Shown: positions 16,243-26,261 of the stretch, piece after piece
Layout: every line of letters begins with the position of its first letter
How positions within the stretch are numbered: the first letter of the stretch is position 1
From: Saprospiraceae bacterium
GTDB lineage: Bacteria; Bacteroidota; Bacteroidia; Chitinophagales; Saprospiraceae
Direction of reading: 5' to 3'
DNA: 64,000 nucleotides
Assembly: GCA_016717145.1 (NCBI GenBank)
Contig: JADKGD010000031.1
Span: 1 to 64,000 of the forward strand
Made by a program: the position numbers and the translations under genes
The notes under the pieces: model-generated
Told to the model about the DNA's origin: nothing
What the model saw: the letters and a program-made list of their open reading frames with translations, nothing else
Databases searched by the model: none

Positions 16243-19200
16243 TCAAATATCATAATTCAAATTTGGTGCCAACCATCGTTCTATTTCTTTAACGTCAATT
16301 GACTTCCTTTTAGCATAATCAACCACCTGATCATTAGAAATATTGCCTAAACCAAAATATTTTGAATCAGGATGTGAAAAATAATAGCCACTCACAGAGG
16401 CTGCCGGGTACATCGCCATGCTTTCTGTCAATGAAATTCCCGTATTTGCTTCAGCATTCAGCAAAGTCCAAATAATTTCTTTTTCAGTATGGTCAGGACA
16501 AGCCGGATATCCCGGGGCTGGTCGGATTCCCTGATATTTTTCTTCAATCAAAGCATCATTTTGTAAGTTTTCGTCCTTTTGATAGGCCCAAAGTGAAGTA
16601 CGAACTTCCCTATGCATATATTCTGCCAGCGCTTCAGCAAATCTATCTGCCAATGATTTCATCATTATAGCGTTAAAATCATCGTGTTGTTCTTCATACA
16701 TTTTGACCCAAGGTTCTATTCCCAGTCCTGCCGTCACGGCAAATGCACCTATGTAGTCTTGTTTACCTGATTCAACAGGCGCGATATAATCTGCCAGTGA
16801 AAAATAAGGCAAACCATCTGTTTTTTTTCTTTGTTGTCTCAGGAAATGTATCCTGTCTGATTCCAGGTCGGAATTTTTATCATAAATAATTACATCATCT
16901 CCAATACTATTGGCCGGAAAAATTCCTATGACAGCTCTTGCCGTCAGTCTTTTTTCATGTACAATAAGTGTGATCATTTCCCGTGCATGATCGTACAATT
17001 TTTTTGCTTCCTCACCAACAAATGCATCCCTGAAAATAGTCGGATATTTTCCTTTTAATTGCCAACTGGCAAAAAATGGCGTCCAGTCTATAAATGGTAC
17101 CAGTTTTTCCAATGAAACCTCATCATAGTTTTTTACCCCAACAAAATTTGGCTTATATGGCTCGAAACTACCCCATTCTATATTATTTTTTTTACTTCTT
17201 GCTTCCTCTATAGAAACATACTCTTTTAAAATTTCACCAGCATTTCGACGGATTCGTAATTCTTCATATTCCTCGCGTATGCTTTTGGCAAAATCAACTG
17301 CTACATTTTCTTCTCCTGATAATAACTGACTGACTACCCCGACACTTCTGCTGGCATCCAATACGTGTATGACGGGAGCATCATAGTGAGGTTCTATTTT
17401 TAGGGACGTATGTGTTTTTGACGTCGTCGCTCCACCAATTAATAAAGGAATTTTAAAACCTCTGCGTTGCATCTCTTTGGCTACATTGACCATTTCGTCA
17501 AGGGAAGGCGTGATAAGTCCACTCAATCCGATCACATCTACATTGTTATCCAAAGCAGCCTGTAATATTCTGTCGGTTGAAACCATAACACCGAGGTCAA
17601 TGATTTCATAATTATTACAAGCCAAGACCACACCGACAATATTTTTACCTATATCATGCACGTCTCCTTTTACAGTCGCCATCAGGATTTTTCCTTTCAC
17701 AGATCCACCGGATTCCGCTTTTTCGGCATCGATAAATGGGGTAAGATACGCCACGGATTTTTTCATCACTCTGGCACTTTTAACAACCTGGGGAAGGAAC
17801 ATCTTGCCGGAACCGAAGAGGTCTCCAACGATATTCATACCATCCATAAGAGGTCCCTCAATAACTTGCAAAGAAAAAGGGTATTTTTGTCTTGCTTCCT
17901 CGGTATCTTCATCAATATAATCAGTGATACCTTTTACGAGGGCATGTGAAAGTCGTTCCTCAACAGAACTTTCGCGCCACCTGAGATCTTTTTGAATGAC
18001 TTTTCCACCTCCGGCAACTCGTTCTGCATAATTGGTGAGTTCTTCAGTAGCTTTTTCGTTTCTGTTAAATAGTACATCCTCCACCAACGTAAGTAGCTCC
18101 TTATCTACTTCTTCATAAACCTCAACCATTCCGGCATTGACAATGCCCATGTCCATTCCTGCTTTTATGGCATGATACAAAAAAGAGGCATGCATAGCTT
18201 CCCGTACTTTGTCATTCCCTCTGTAAGAAAATGAAATATTGCTGACCCCGCCACTTATTTTTACACCCGGACACAATGTTTTGATCTGCCGAGTGGCTTC
18301 TATAAAATTTATGGCGTATTCATTATGTTCTTTGATACCTGTCGCTACGGCAAAAATATTTGGGTCAAAAATAATATCCTCCGCAGGAAAACCTATTTCA
18401 GAAACTAATATGTCATATGCTCTTTTACAAATATTTACTTTACGTTCGATGGTATCTGCCTGACCTTGTTCATCAAATGCCATTACCACTGTTGCTGCCC
18501 CGTATTTTCGAAGTAAGTTGGCCTGTCTTCTGAACTCATTTTCGCCTTCTTTCATTGAAATGGAATTGACAATACACTTGCCTTGTACACATTTAAGGCC
18601 CGCCTCAATAACTTCAAATTTAGACGAATCTATCATCACAGGGACTTTAGCAATATCAGGTTCTGACATGACAAGGTGGAGGAATTTTTTCATAGCTTCC
18701 TTGGAGTCAAGCAAGCCTTCATCCATATTAATGTCAATAATTTGCGCCCCGCTTTCTACTTGTTGCATGGCTATGGAAAGGGCCTCAGCATAATTATTAT
18801 CTGCAATAAGTTTTGCAAATTTTCTGGAACCCGTGACATTTGTGCGTTCGCCTATGTTAATAAAATTTAAGTCTTCCCTGACTATCAATGGCTCAAGTCC
18901 GGCATAGGCAGTTAACTTTTTGTTAGTCGGAAGGACCCTTGTTTTCATACCCTCCACGGCAATAGCCATTGCTTTGATGTGTTCAGGTGTCGTACCGCAA
19001 CAGCCACCAATAATGTTTACCAAGCCTGATGAAACAAACTCTTTGATATATTGCTGCATTTCTTCAGCTGACTGGTCATAATCTCCGAGTTCATTAGGTA
19101 AACCGGCATTAGGATAGGCACTAATTAAACAATCGGCAATATTGCTTAAGTCCTGTAAATGCGGGCGAAGTTCTTTAGCGCCAAGTGCACAGTTTAAACC

Positions 19201-19917
19201 GACACTAAACAAATCTGCGTGGCTCACTGAAATATAAAAAGCTTCGGCAGTCTGACCGCTCAAAGTCCTTCCACTTGCATCTGTGATCGTACCTGAAACC
19301 ATGACAGGTGTGTCGATGCCTCTTTCTTCTTTTATGGTTTGTATGGCAAAAAGTGCTGCTTTACAATTGAGGGTATCAAAAACTGTCTCCACCAAAATGA
19401 TATCGGCGCCTCCATCGAGCAAGCCACTGACCTGTTCGTAGTAATTTTCACTAAGTTCATCAAATGTTATCCCTCTATAACCCGGATTGTTTACATCCGG
19501 TGACATAGAAGCAGTCTTATTTGTCGGGCCGACAGCTCCTGCTACAAATCTTGGTTTATACGGATTTTTTGCTGTGTAAGCTAAAGCTACTTTTTTTGCA
19601 ATTTGAGCGGATACCTTATTTAATTCATATGTATATTCTTCCAGGTGGTAATCAGATTGAGAGATTCTTGTACTGTTGAATGTATTGGTCTCAATAATGT
19701 CAGAGCCAGCCTCGAGATAAGCGATATGTATGGCTTCTATAATATCCGGCCTTGTGATAGATAATAAATCATTATTTCCTTTCAGGTCTGAATGGTGATG
19801 TTTAAACCGTTCACCGCGATAATCTGCTTCATCCAGTTTATATCTTTGAATCATTGTGCCCATCGCGCCATCAAGCACCAGGACACGACTTTTTGCTATT
19901 TCACGTAAATCTGTCAT
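16243..19917 (-). CDS. metH: Cobalamin-dependent methionine synthase
   Basis: This protein of about 1224 residues has all MetH modules in order: the homocysteine domain with its zinc cysteines (NCALG, then GGCCGT), the pterin-binding domain (GERTNVTGSRKF), the B12-binding cap and domain (GDVHDIGKNIVG, the D-x-H-x-x-G loop whose His ligates cobalt, then LSGLITPSLDEM), and the C-terminal reactivation domain (RPAPGYPACPDHTEK). It transfers methyl groups from methyltetrahydrofolate to homocysteine. I place the start at ATG 19917: a TACCTTTG promoter element lies at 19926-19933, so the start at 19947 would be upstream of the transcript. Confidence 0.95.
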   Translation of the reverse strand: MTDLREIAKSRVLVLDGAMGTMIQRYKLDEADYRGERFKHHHSDLKGNNDLLSITRPDIIEAIHIAYLEAGSDIIETNTFNSTRISQSDYHLEEYTYELNKVSAQIAKKVALAYTAKNPYKPRFVAGAVGPTNKTASMSPDVNNPGYRGITFDELSENYYEQVSGLLDGGADIILVETVFDTLNCKAALFAIQTIKEERGIDTPVMVSGTITDASGRTLSGQTAEAFYISVSHADLFSVGLNCALGAKELRPHLQDLSNIADCLISAYPNAGLPNELGDYDQSAEEMQQYIKEFVSSGLVNIIGGCCGTTPEHIKAMAIAVEGMKTRVLPTNKKLTAYAGLEPLIVREDLNFINIGERTNVTGSRKFAKLIADNNYAEALSIAMQQVESGAQIIDINMDEGLLDSKEAMKKFLHLVMSEPDIAKVPVMIDSSKFEVIEAGLKCVQGKCIVNSISMKEGENEFRRQANLLRKYGAATVVMAFDEQGQADTIERKVNICKRAYDILVSEIGFPAEDIIFDPNIFAVATGIKEHNEYAINFIEATRQIKTLCPGVKISGGVSNISFSYRGNDKVREAMHASFLYHAIKAGMDMGIVNAGMVEVYEEVDKELLTLVEDVLFNRNEKATEELTNYAERVAGGGKVIQKDLRWRESSVEERLSHALVKGITDYIDEDTEEARQKYPFSLQVIEGPLMDGMNIVGDLFGSGKMFLPQVVKSARVMKKSVAYLTPFIDAEKAESGGSVKGKILMATVKGDVHDIGKNIVGVVLACNNYEIIDLGVMVSTDRILQAALDNNVDVIGLSGLITPSLDEMVNVAKEMQRRGFKIPLLIGGATTSKTHTSLKIEPHYDAPVIHVLDASRSVGVVSQLLSGEENVAVDFAKSIREEYEELRIRRNAGEILKEYVSIEEARSKKNNIEWGSFEPYKPNFVGVKNYDEVSLEKLVPFIDWTPFFASWQLKGKYPTIFRDAFVGEEAKKLYDHAREMITLIVHEKRLTARAVIGIFPANSIGDDVIIYDKNSDLESDRIHFLRQQRKKTDGLPYFSLADYIAPVESGKQDYIGAFAVTAGLGIEPWVKMYEEQHDDFNAIMMKSLADRFAEALAEYMHREVRTSLWAYQKDENLQNDALIEEKYQGIRPAPGYPACPDHTEKEIIWTLLNAEANTGISLTESMAMYPAASVSGYYFSHPDSKYFGLGNISNDQVVDYAKRKSIDVKEIERWLAPNLNYDI

Positions 19918-19925
19918 ATTGGGCA

Positions 19926-19933
19926 CAAAGGTA
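19926..19933 (-). promoter_or_regulatory. -7 promoter element of metH
   Basis: On the minus strand this reads TACCTTTG, a match to the Bacteroidota TAnnTTTG -7 element, eight bases before the ATG at 19917. The untranslated leader would be only a few bases long. No riboswitch fits in the space. Confidence 0.5.
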
Positions 19934-20309
19934 ATAAACCGGCACAAATCAGCAGAAAATCAAATTTTAACTAAGTCAGTCAATAAATTTTTAAATCTTT
20001 GTGAATGTTTGTCACGTAGTGTGACCAGAATTTTTGTTAATTTTGGGAAAGCATATGTCCCATTTGATTATAAATAATAAGTTTATGTTCTTGTCAGAGT
20101 GTGTTGGGTTGGGATGGGGCTGGAGCAGGCCAGAAAAAGTTGTTCGATTATTGACTCAAAGGGAAGGGAGTAAATAGGGGGTGAACGTGTGAGCTGATCT
20201 AATTTTTTAGAATTTTAAAGATTTTGAGAAGAGTCCTGCTTGAAAGGGTTGATAGTTTAGAGGGAGATGCTCTAACCTAGCATTGTAAAAGTAAAATGTT
20301 TGCTTCTCG

Positions 20310-20612
20310 GAATATCGGGACGAAATTTTTTGAAACTGTCGCTTGTTTACAAAATAAAGACTGGATAGATATTTGTGGAAAAATCTAGATAGCGTCTCAA
20401 GTTTCCATCGAGCTTGTTTATTTTATTAACAAAGAAGGTGTTATAGAATATAGAGACAGAGATTTTTTCAGCAATGAAGGTTTTATGTTTTGTAGGTTAG
20501 CGGTAATTTCTCAACCTGGTTGATGCCTATAATCAATTCAGGGGGGGTGCTCTGTGGCAGAATGTATTAAAAAACCCAAAAGAAGACCTTTTATAATTTG
20601 CGTACACTTCAT
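20310..20612 (-). pseudogene. Decayed 5' fragment of a T9SS-protein paralogue
   Basis: The ATG at 20612 starts a signal-peptide-like stretch (MKCTQIIKGLLLGFLIHSA) that runs into a stop after about 25 codons. Further pieces match the neighbouring gene at 20922-22529: 20395-20430 resembles 22217-22250, and 20310-20350 resembles 21960-22010. The middle has been deleted or scrambled. Together with the matching upstream region (20613-20825), this is the remains of a duplicated copy of the next gene. Confidence 0.65.
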
Positions 20613-20825
20613 CTGCAGATTGTTTAAGTTATTGATAAAAATAAATTTCTAATCATTGGGGAGTAGCTCAATAATGTACAAAATGTAAAATAATTCCATA
20701 TAAGTTTATCCCGAAAAATGATGTGCGACTGTTTCAGTTTTTTTTACACCACCAAAAAGATATTGCAATATAAGCTTAATTTTTCTATTGTGTCAATAGG
20801 GAACTGTCAAATTATCTATAAAAAA
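20613..20825. repeat. Duplicated promoter/upstream segment, copy A
   Basis: About 200 bp here match 22530-22725 closely, including ggggagtagctcaataatg, a cccgaaaa block and caccaccaaaaagatattg. Each copy directly precedes the ATG of a signal-peptide start on the minus strand. Confidence 0.85.
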
Positions 20826-20881
20826 TGAACAAGCTAATAAGAGTATACGCTTTATCATAATAATGTTTAATCTCATAAATA

Positions 20882-20912
20882 AAGATACAGGCTAATATTT
20901 AGCCTGTATCTT
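20882..20912 (-). terminator. Perfect hairpin downstream of the T9SS pseudogene
   Basis: A 14-bp perfect stem (aagatacaggctaa / ttagcctgtatctt) with a 3-base loop lies 10 bp beyond the ancestral stop of the T9SS-protein gene. The downstream U tract is weak on the minus strand, but position and stem strength fit an intrinsic terminator. Confidence 0.7.
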
Positions 20913-20921
20913 CCAAACAAT

Positions 20922-22529
20922 TTATATTTTAATAAACTTTAACACGTTATTTTGACCCTGAGTCAAAAAAATACCAGTAGGCAATTGGACATCATGAAGT
21001 CGTCAAATCCCATCCATCACAAGCTTACCCAATGCATCTTGAATCAAAGTTTGTTTGTCAAATGACCCATTGGTTATAGTAAGAAGATTGGAAGTTGGAT
21101 TTGGATATATAAATATTTTGTCGTCATTGGCATAATCTATGGTAGGTACAGTCAATCCCAAATCCTGACCATCAAAACAAGCAACAAAATTATAATTTGA
21201 ATATTCGCCACTATATCTTGCCGCGCTTTTTAAAACAAGATTATCTTCTTCAGTTATATAGGTCAATCCATACCATGAAATTTCCAGATCTTGTTTTGAG
21301 GGCATTATTGAACTTAACAATATAAACTCATTAGTGTCTTCATTATATTCTATGATATCAAAACTATAAAAACCATTAATGCCTGGAAGTGCCTGAGCAA
21401 TAAATCCGTGATCAGTCAGCTTGAGGATATCTAAACCAAAGTAAAAATGATTGTCAATAGCAACCTCTTGCATAAATTTCTTAACGTCACTATTATGATC
21501 CACCCACAACACATTAATCTTAGAGATACCAAAATCTTCCATCCGAAAGGAATTAAGTGCAAATACATTATCACCTTCGGTATCGTAAGTTAGTGAAAGC
21601 TGATTTTCCAGTGGTAAATGTATGTATTCTTCAAAATTTAATTTTTTAGAAATTTTATTTTGCGATAAATCATTATTAGTCATCCATACAAACTGAAATT
21701 TTGAAGAATCAGGATTATTGTAATTATTATATATTCCGATACGAACAGAGTCATTCAGAGCTGTTATGATCATCTCTGAATATGGGTTGATTATCAGGTC
21801 TTCCTTTATAGTTATCTTACCGTAAGGGTACAACGATAAATCACCATCTAACCTAGCACTTGTAAAAGTATAATTAAGTGTCGTGGCACTATTGAATTCA
21901 ACAGCCGGAAAATATAAAACATATTCCTTAAGTGCACTATCATAGATAAAATTGGAAATACGTGGACGTAAATTTTTTTGAATACTGTCTTTGCTTGTTT
22001 GCCGGCTTAATATTTTACCATTTTCTACATCGACGGTATATTTGACAACCAATGCTGGCTTTGATGCATCATGCGGCCAGGATGGCGCATATCTAGAAAA
22101 CATAGTGTCCAGTCGTACAAATCCCAAAAGATCAATATTGCCATCATTATTGACAAATGGAGCTAATATACTCCTGATATTTGTTGCCCGAAAAATCATT
22201 ATTGAGTAGCGTCCATTCAAGTTTCCCATCGAGCTTGTTTATTTTATTAAGCAAAAAGCCGTACAAAGGAATCGGGTGATGGCTGACACAATAACTTAAT
22301 GCATACACATAAGATTTATCTTCTGCAAAATGATATGGCTTATTTGCGTATTTTGTAATATATGGTTGAGCTGGGTTATAATAATTGCTGTCTTCTACAA
22401 AATAAGACCATTTGGATTGGATACCTGATAAATCAATTTCAGGTGGGATTTGGGAACTCGCTACTATGCTAGAATGTATAAAAAAAACCAAAAAAAACCT
22501 TTTATAATTTTCGAATGTATAGTTTGCAT
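20922..22529 (-). pseudogene. Secreted T9SS-sorted protein, disrupted by frameshifts and an in-frame stop
   Basis: The original gene can be followed from ATG 22529 (MQTIHSKIIKGFFWFFLYILA signal peptide) to a TAA at 20922. Its C-terminus is a type A sorting domain (IFIYPNPTSNLLTITNGS, then LPTGIFLTQGQNN and KFIKI). At least three lesions break it: a shift within T-runs between 22460 and 22500, a shift near 22150-22200 between frames ending SSICQ and continuing NIRSILAPF, and an in-frame TGA at 21003-21005 that removes the last 27 codons. Middle sequence shows no recognised domain. The presence of a second, more decayed copy at 20310-20612 supports true decay. Confidence 0.8.
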
Positions 22530-22725
22530 ATTGTTTAAGTTATTTATAAAACTAAATTTCTAATTATTGGGGAGTAGCTCAATAATGTACAAAATGTAAA
22601 ATAATTCCATATAAGTTTATCCCGAAAATGATGTGAGGCTGTTGCAGATTTTTTTACACCACCAAAAAGATATTGCAATGTATGCTAATTTTTGTATTTT
22701 GTCAATAGTGAACTCAAAAAATATC
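22530..22725. repeat. Duplicated promoter/upstream segment, copy B
   Basis: Matches 20613-20825 over about 200 bp with scattered substitutions and single-base gaps. It is the upstream region of the less decayed copy. The rest of the spacer to 22839 shows nothing recognisable. Confidence 0.85.
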
Positions 22726-22839
22726 TACAATAAATGACGTTTGTGCAGTTTTGTATAAGCGTATTTATGATTATGCCTAAAACACAACGACGATATCTAC
22801 AAGTATATAGTAAATCAAAGAACATGCAAATAATAAAGC

Positions 22840-24667
22840 TCAATAATCATATCCAATGTTAGCTATATTTACCCTCAATCCGCCACCGATGTAATGTTGA
22901 TTTTTGGTTACGTCAGTTGTCGTCTGTCGCCACATGCCTTGCAGATCAATAAAATAATTCTGAAAAATCTCATAGCTAACATCTACATTGATGGCCTTGA
23001 CCGTTGTAGCAAGGCCCTGACCTATAAAATTTCCGTAATCTTTTTCGCGGCTATCAAGGGGTATCAGGATATTTCCACCCCAGTCTTCACCTGGTCTGTC
23101 GTCACCGTACTTAGTAAACAAGCCCTTGGCCATCACATAAAATCTATCAAAAGGTTTATACCGGACGATATAAATCATTTCTTTAAAATTGGCGCCTAAA
23201 GGATGTGCAAGCGGTTGATTTTCATGACTATAATTTGCCACAGAATACCCCGGCAAGGACGATAGCGTATCCCTATGGGCATAAGTATATGGTCTTACAG
23301 CATTATACTCCAACTGCATATCAAGATGGTCTATGCCGAAGGCATTGATATACTTTATGCCAAACTGGCCACCAAATTTATTGGCCCACCATCCAGATTG
23401 TTTTTTGACTTCTGAAAGTTTAAATTCATCAAGAATAAGTTGACCATATAGAGAGACACCTTTGACCGCATTCCATTTTACATTCAATCCTAAGATTACA
23501 TTATCCGGACTATCCAAAAAATGTTCCACAGCTCTATAGAGAATGACAGGATTTAAGTACTGAAACTCAAAGTGATTTTCTCTGGCAAAAACCACCGTTT
23601 CAAACAAGCCGATTTCAAATTTTGTATTAGGTTTAAACGCTAAATAATGGGTTGCTGTATACTTTTTTGGCAGTAGTTTATTACCTTGATTAAACAGCGT
23701 CGATGTAGGAGCCATTTCAGCAAATATATTTTGATATTGGAATTTCCAAATGCGGGTATTGAACTTAAGGTACAGATAATTGTGGCTATAATCAGATAAT
23801 AAAAGTGATCTGATACCATTTCCAATAAAATGATTACCGTGTCCAAACTCGATGTTGATACTTTTGACAGGATTGAATCCAATATATGCTCGTGCATTAA
23901 AAAAATCATAACCTTTCAAATTTCCGATGACTCCGGAACTGTATGGCTTCCAAAAACCCTGTCCAGGCAAAGTGCCAAATTTTTGAATCCTGTCATCGAC
24001 AAAACTTAAGTAACTCCGTTGGTTTTCAAGCAATTGGGTATAAATATATACTTTGTCATCAATATAAGCCCTGGCTTCTACACCACGTAAGTTTTGAAAT
24101 ATTATGTTATCATTATTGGCTTCTTTGTGATAACTTACATTTAGCACAGGATTGATATACATTTTGAACGAAGGGGTCTCCAATTGCAAAAAATTGGATG
24201 GCGTTTTGTAAAAATATTTCCAAAAAAGGAGATCTGTCAAATCCCTTTTTGGATATGTCATGATCATAATTTACGATGTCCTCCTCATAATTTTCTCTGA
24301 AAACTGATTGAATAAGCGTATCTGTCGGATTCACATTTTTAGTATCCAGGAATTCATAGTTGTCTGAAAATATGTGTCTAAGATCATATCTGTCTTTGTT
24401 TGTCAATGTTGGATTGTTCCATGCTTTTTTCAAATAAACTATAGTTTCCTTTCTGTTAAAATTATTGATACTATTGACCAGACTGGTATCCACTTTCCGG
24501 AGTATTTCCAAACGATCATACGTATGGTATGTCTGATCTCCTCTTGGAATTAAAGGAGACTGGCCAAAAGTGCTGTCCCAAAAGAAAAAAAACATAATAC
24601 AAAATAAAAATCTTCTATAATACATAACTAAAAGTACAAATTGAAAAGAGCTGTAAAGATGGCTCAA
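22840..24667 (-). pseudogene. RemB/Wzi-like outer-membrane beta-barrel protein, one frameshift
   Basis: Two overlapping frames form one protein. The 5' part (24113-24667) holds a signal peptide starting at the internal ATG 24625 (MYYRRFLFCIMFFFFWDSTFGQ) and about 110 residues of mature sequence; the 3' part (22840-24267) continues with KRDLTDLLFWKYFYKTP and many aromatic-rich beta strands (FEFQYLNPVILYR, LNVKWNAVKGVSLYGQL). One base removed in the A5G3 run at about 24243-24250 joins them as SKKDLTDLLF. The strand pattern resembles gliding protein RemB and the capsule-assembly protein Wzi. It would sit in the outer membrane and might link to surface polysaccharide. Confidence 0.75.
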
Positions 24668-24933
24668 AATCTACACTTCTTATATATAAATCTAATATTT
24701 TAAGCAAAACTGATATGTCCGTTTTCTCAAACATGATATAAAAATCAAACTTATCAAGGCGTGGCTTAAATTCAAAAATTGTACATTTGATGCTTTTCAA
24801 GTTTAAAATACATATCGTCACTTTGTCCTCTGAATTTGTTAAATTTTGCACCAACTATTTATCAGAATGACATTGTTTTATACATATTGGACATTTTTTT
24901 ATACCTTAGCTGCACAAATTTAAATTATAGCTT

Positions 24934-25500
24934 TTGAAGAAGGTAAAGTACCTGGTACACAGTCTCAAAAACTTTCAGGAAATGGGAACAGTGATAAGAA
25001 GTGGAGCGGCAATGTGTCGCAAAATGAGCCAATTTATTCGAAAAACTGATGACCTGATTATCGTTGAGCTTGGTGCAGGTGATGGAGCCATTACGTCATA
25101 CATTCTGGAAGCCATGTCACCTGATGCCAGATTGTTTGTATTTGAAATCAATCCCGAGCTTTGTGATGTTATAGCCAAAATCGACGATCATCGGGTGATT
25201 CTCATCAATGATGGGGCTCAAAATATGTTGTCACATCTGACAAAATATCATATTACAGAAGTTGATACCATTATATCTGCCATACCATTTCTGGTATTGC
25301 CAGACGATTTGACACAGGAAATACTTTTACTAAGTAAAAAATTACTGAAAAGAGGCGGTATGTTTATACAGATGCATTATGTGCAATCCATCAAAAAGAT
25401 GTATAAAACTATCTTCGGCAATGTAGAGACTTATTTTGTGCCGCTTAATATTCCTCCGGGCTATGTATTCAGATGTGAGAAGGACCAGATTAATATTTAA
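24934..25500 (+). CDS. Small SAM-dependent methyltransferase (PmtA / rRNA-adenine-methylase-like)
   Basis: This 188-residue class I methyltransferase has motif I VELGAGDGAIT (about residues 44-54), the acidic strand end FEINPEL, and a motif IV-like segment ISAIPFLVLPDD. The overall pattern (AAMCRKMSQFI before the core, GGMFIQMHYV after it) resembles bacterial phospholipid N-methyltransferases of the PmtA type, which methylate phosphatidylethanolamine. The start used is TTG 24934; a TACCTTAG element at about 24902-24909 is a possible promoter. No partner gene is adjacent. Substrate is inferred only from the family pattern. Confidence 0.7.
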   Translation: MKKVKYLVHSLKNFQEMGTVIRSGAAMCRKMSQFIRKTDDLIIVELGAGDGAITSYILEAMSPDARLFVFEINPELCDVIAKIDDHRVILINDGAQNMLSHLTKYHITEVDTIISAIPFLVLPDDLTQEILLLSKKLLKRGGMFIQMHYVQSIKKMYKTIFGNVETYFVPLNIPPGYVFRCEKDQINI

Positions 25501-25537
25501 AAATGGCCTGACGACATAAATCGCCAAGCCATTTTTT
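25501..25537. terminator. Terminator between the methyltransferase gene and rnpB
   Basis: Stem aaatggc...gccattt with internal pairing (cga/tcg), followed on the plus strand by a T6 run. It lies directly after the methyltransferase stop and between convergent units, so it probably terminates the plus-strand gene and helps end rnpB on the other strand. Confidence 0.7.
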
Positions 25538-25547
25538 GTTTTGTAAA

Positions 25548-25912
25548 AACATACCTGTAAGCCGGATTCTGTATCATACCCGAAAGCATGACCTCTATCA
25601 TTTATCTAAGCTGCCTACCCCTCCTGATATGTCATAAAGACAACAAAACCGAGCCAATTTTGTCTCAAAAGAGAATCAGGATGTACATGGCATTTCAACC
25701 CACAAGGTTTGTCCTGACCTTACATTACTGCAAAGCCACGAGAGCTCTTACCTCTCATTTTCACCCTTACCACAGCTTGCACCATGGCGGTTATTTTCTG
25801 TGACACTAATCTGTACCAAGCCTGAGCTTGATCCCACCCGTTAGATGGTGTGGCGCTCTACGTTGTCCGGACTTTCCTCTTCCAGCTTCCTGAAAGCGAT
25901 AGAGCGGTATAT
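25548..25912 (-). ncRNA. rnpB: RNase P RNA (class A)
   Basis: On the minus strand the sequence has the conserved CR-I block GAGGAAAGTCCGGAC near its 5' end, ACGGGTGGGATCAAG and the GGTAAGGGTGAAA core, and ends with the P2/P4 partner around CCGGCTTACAGGTATG. The order and the length of about 365 nt fit a class A RNase P RNA. The 5' end is placed about 8 nt after a TATCTTTG promoter element. It processes tRNA precursors with the RnpA protein. The exact 3' end is approximate. Confidence 0.95.
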
Positions 25913-25919
25913 TTAATAA

Positions 25920-25927
25920 CAAAGATA
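25920..25927 (-). promoter_or_regulatory. -7 promoter element of rnpB
   Basis: TATCTTTG on the minus strand matches the TAnnTTTG consensus and lies just upstream of the predicted rnpB 5' end. Confidence 0.6.
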
Positions 25928-26051
25928 CTTAATTTTAGTTTGTAAACTTTATAAAATTCACTTCAATATCTCTATTATCTAGATGTAAGCTTCCAACAAC
26001 TTACATGTTTTTTAATAAATGAAACATATTAAATGTGAAAAATTGCTTCTC

Positions 26052-26075
26052 AAATGTTGGGTTAACCCAACATTT
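26052..26075. promoter_or_regulatory. Perfect 24-bp palindrome (operator-like)
   Basis: AAATGTTGGGTT/AACCCAACATTT is a perfect dyad without spacer, lying between the divergent rnpB and histidine-kinase genes. No T-run follows it, so an operator is more likely than a terminator. The rest of the 25928-26261 spacer is AT-rich without a gene; a TATCTTCG element at 26220-26227 could be the kinase promoter. Confidence 0.5.
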
Positions 26076-26261
26076 ACATAATAATTGGACCACCACGTTA
26101 AGTTGACAAAGTAGAATTAATTTAGCTTAAAAATGGTTCAACTAACACAATTTTAAATGAATCAAACTATTATATTAATAAAATTTATAATATTTATTTA
26201 CTTCTTAATCAAAAAGTATTATCTTCGCACCCATCTATTATCGTTTTAATTTCTGCGTAAT

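Noticed and set aside
19918..20100. Cobalamin riboswitch upstream of metH
   Set aside because: The promoter element is only 8 bp before the ATG, leaving no room, and no B12-box-like sequence was seen.
24615..24854. Minus-strand 79-codon frame upstream of the RemB-like gene
   Set aside because: No motif, atypical composition, and it overlaps the start of the RemB-like signal peptide.
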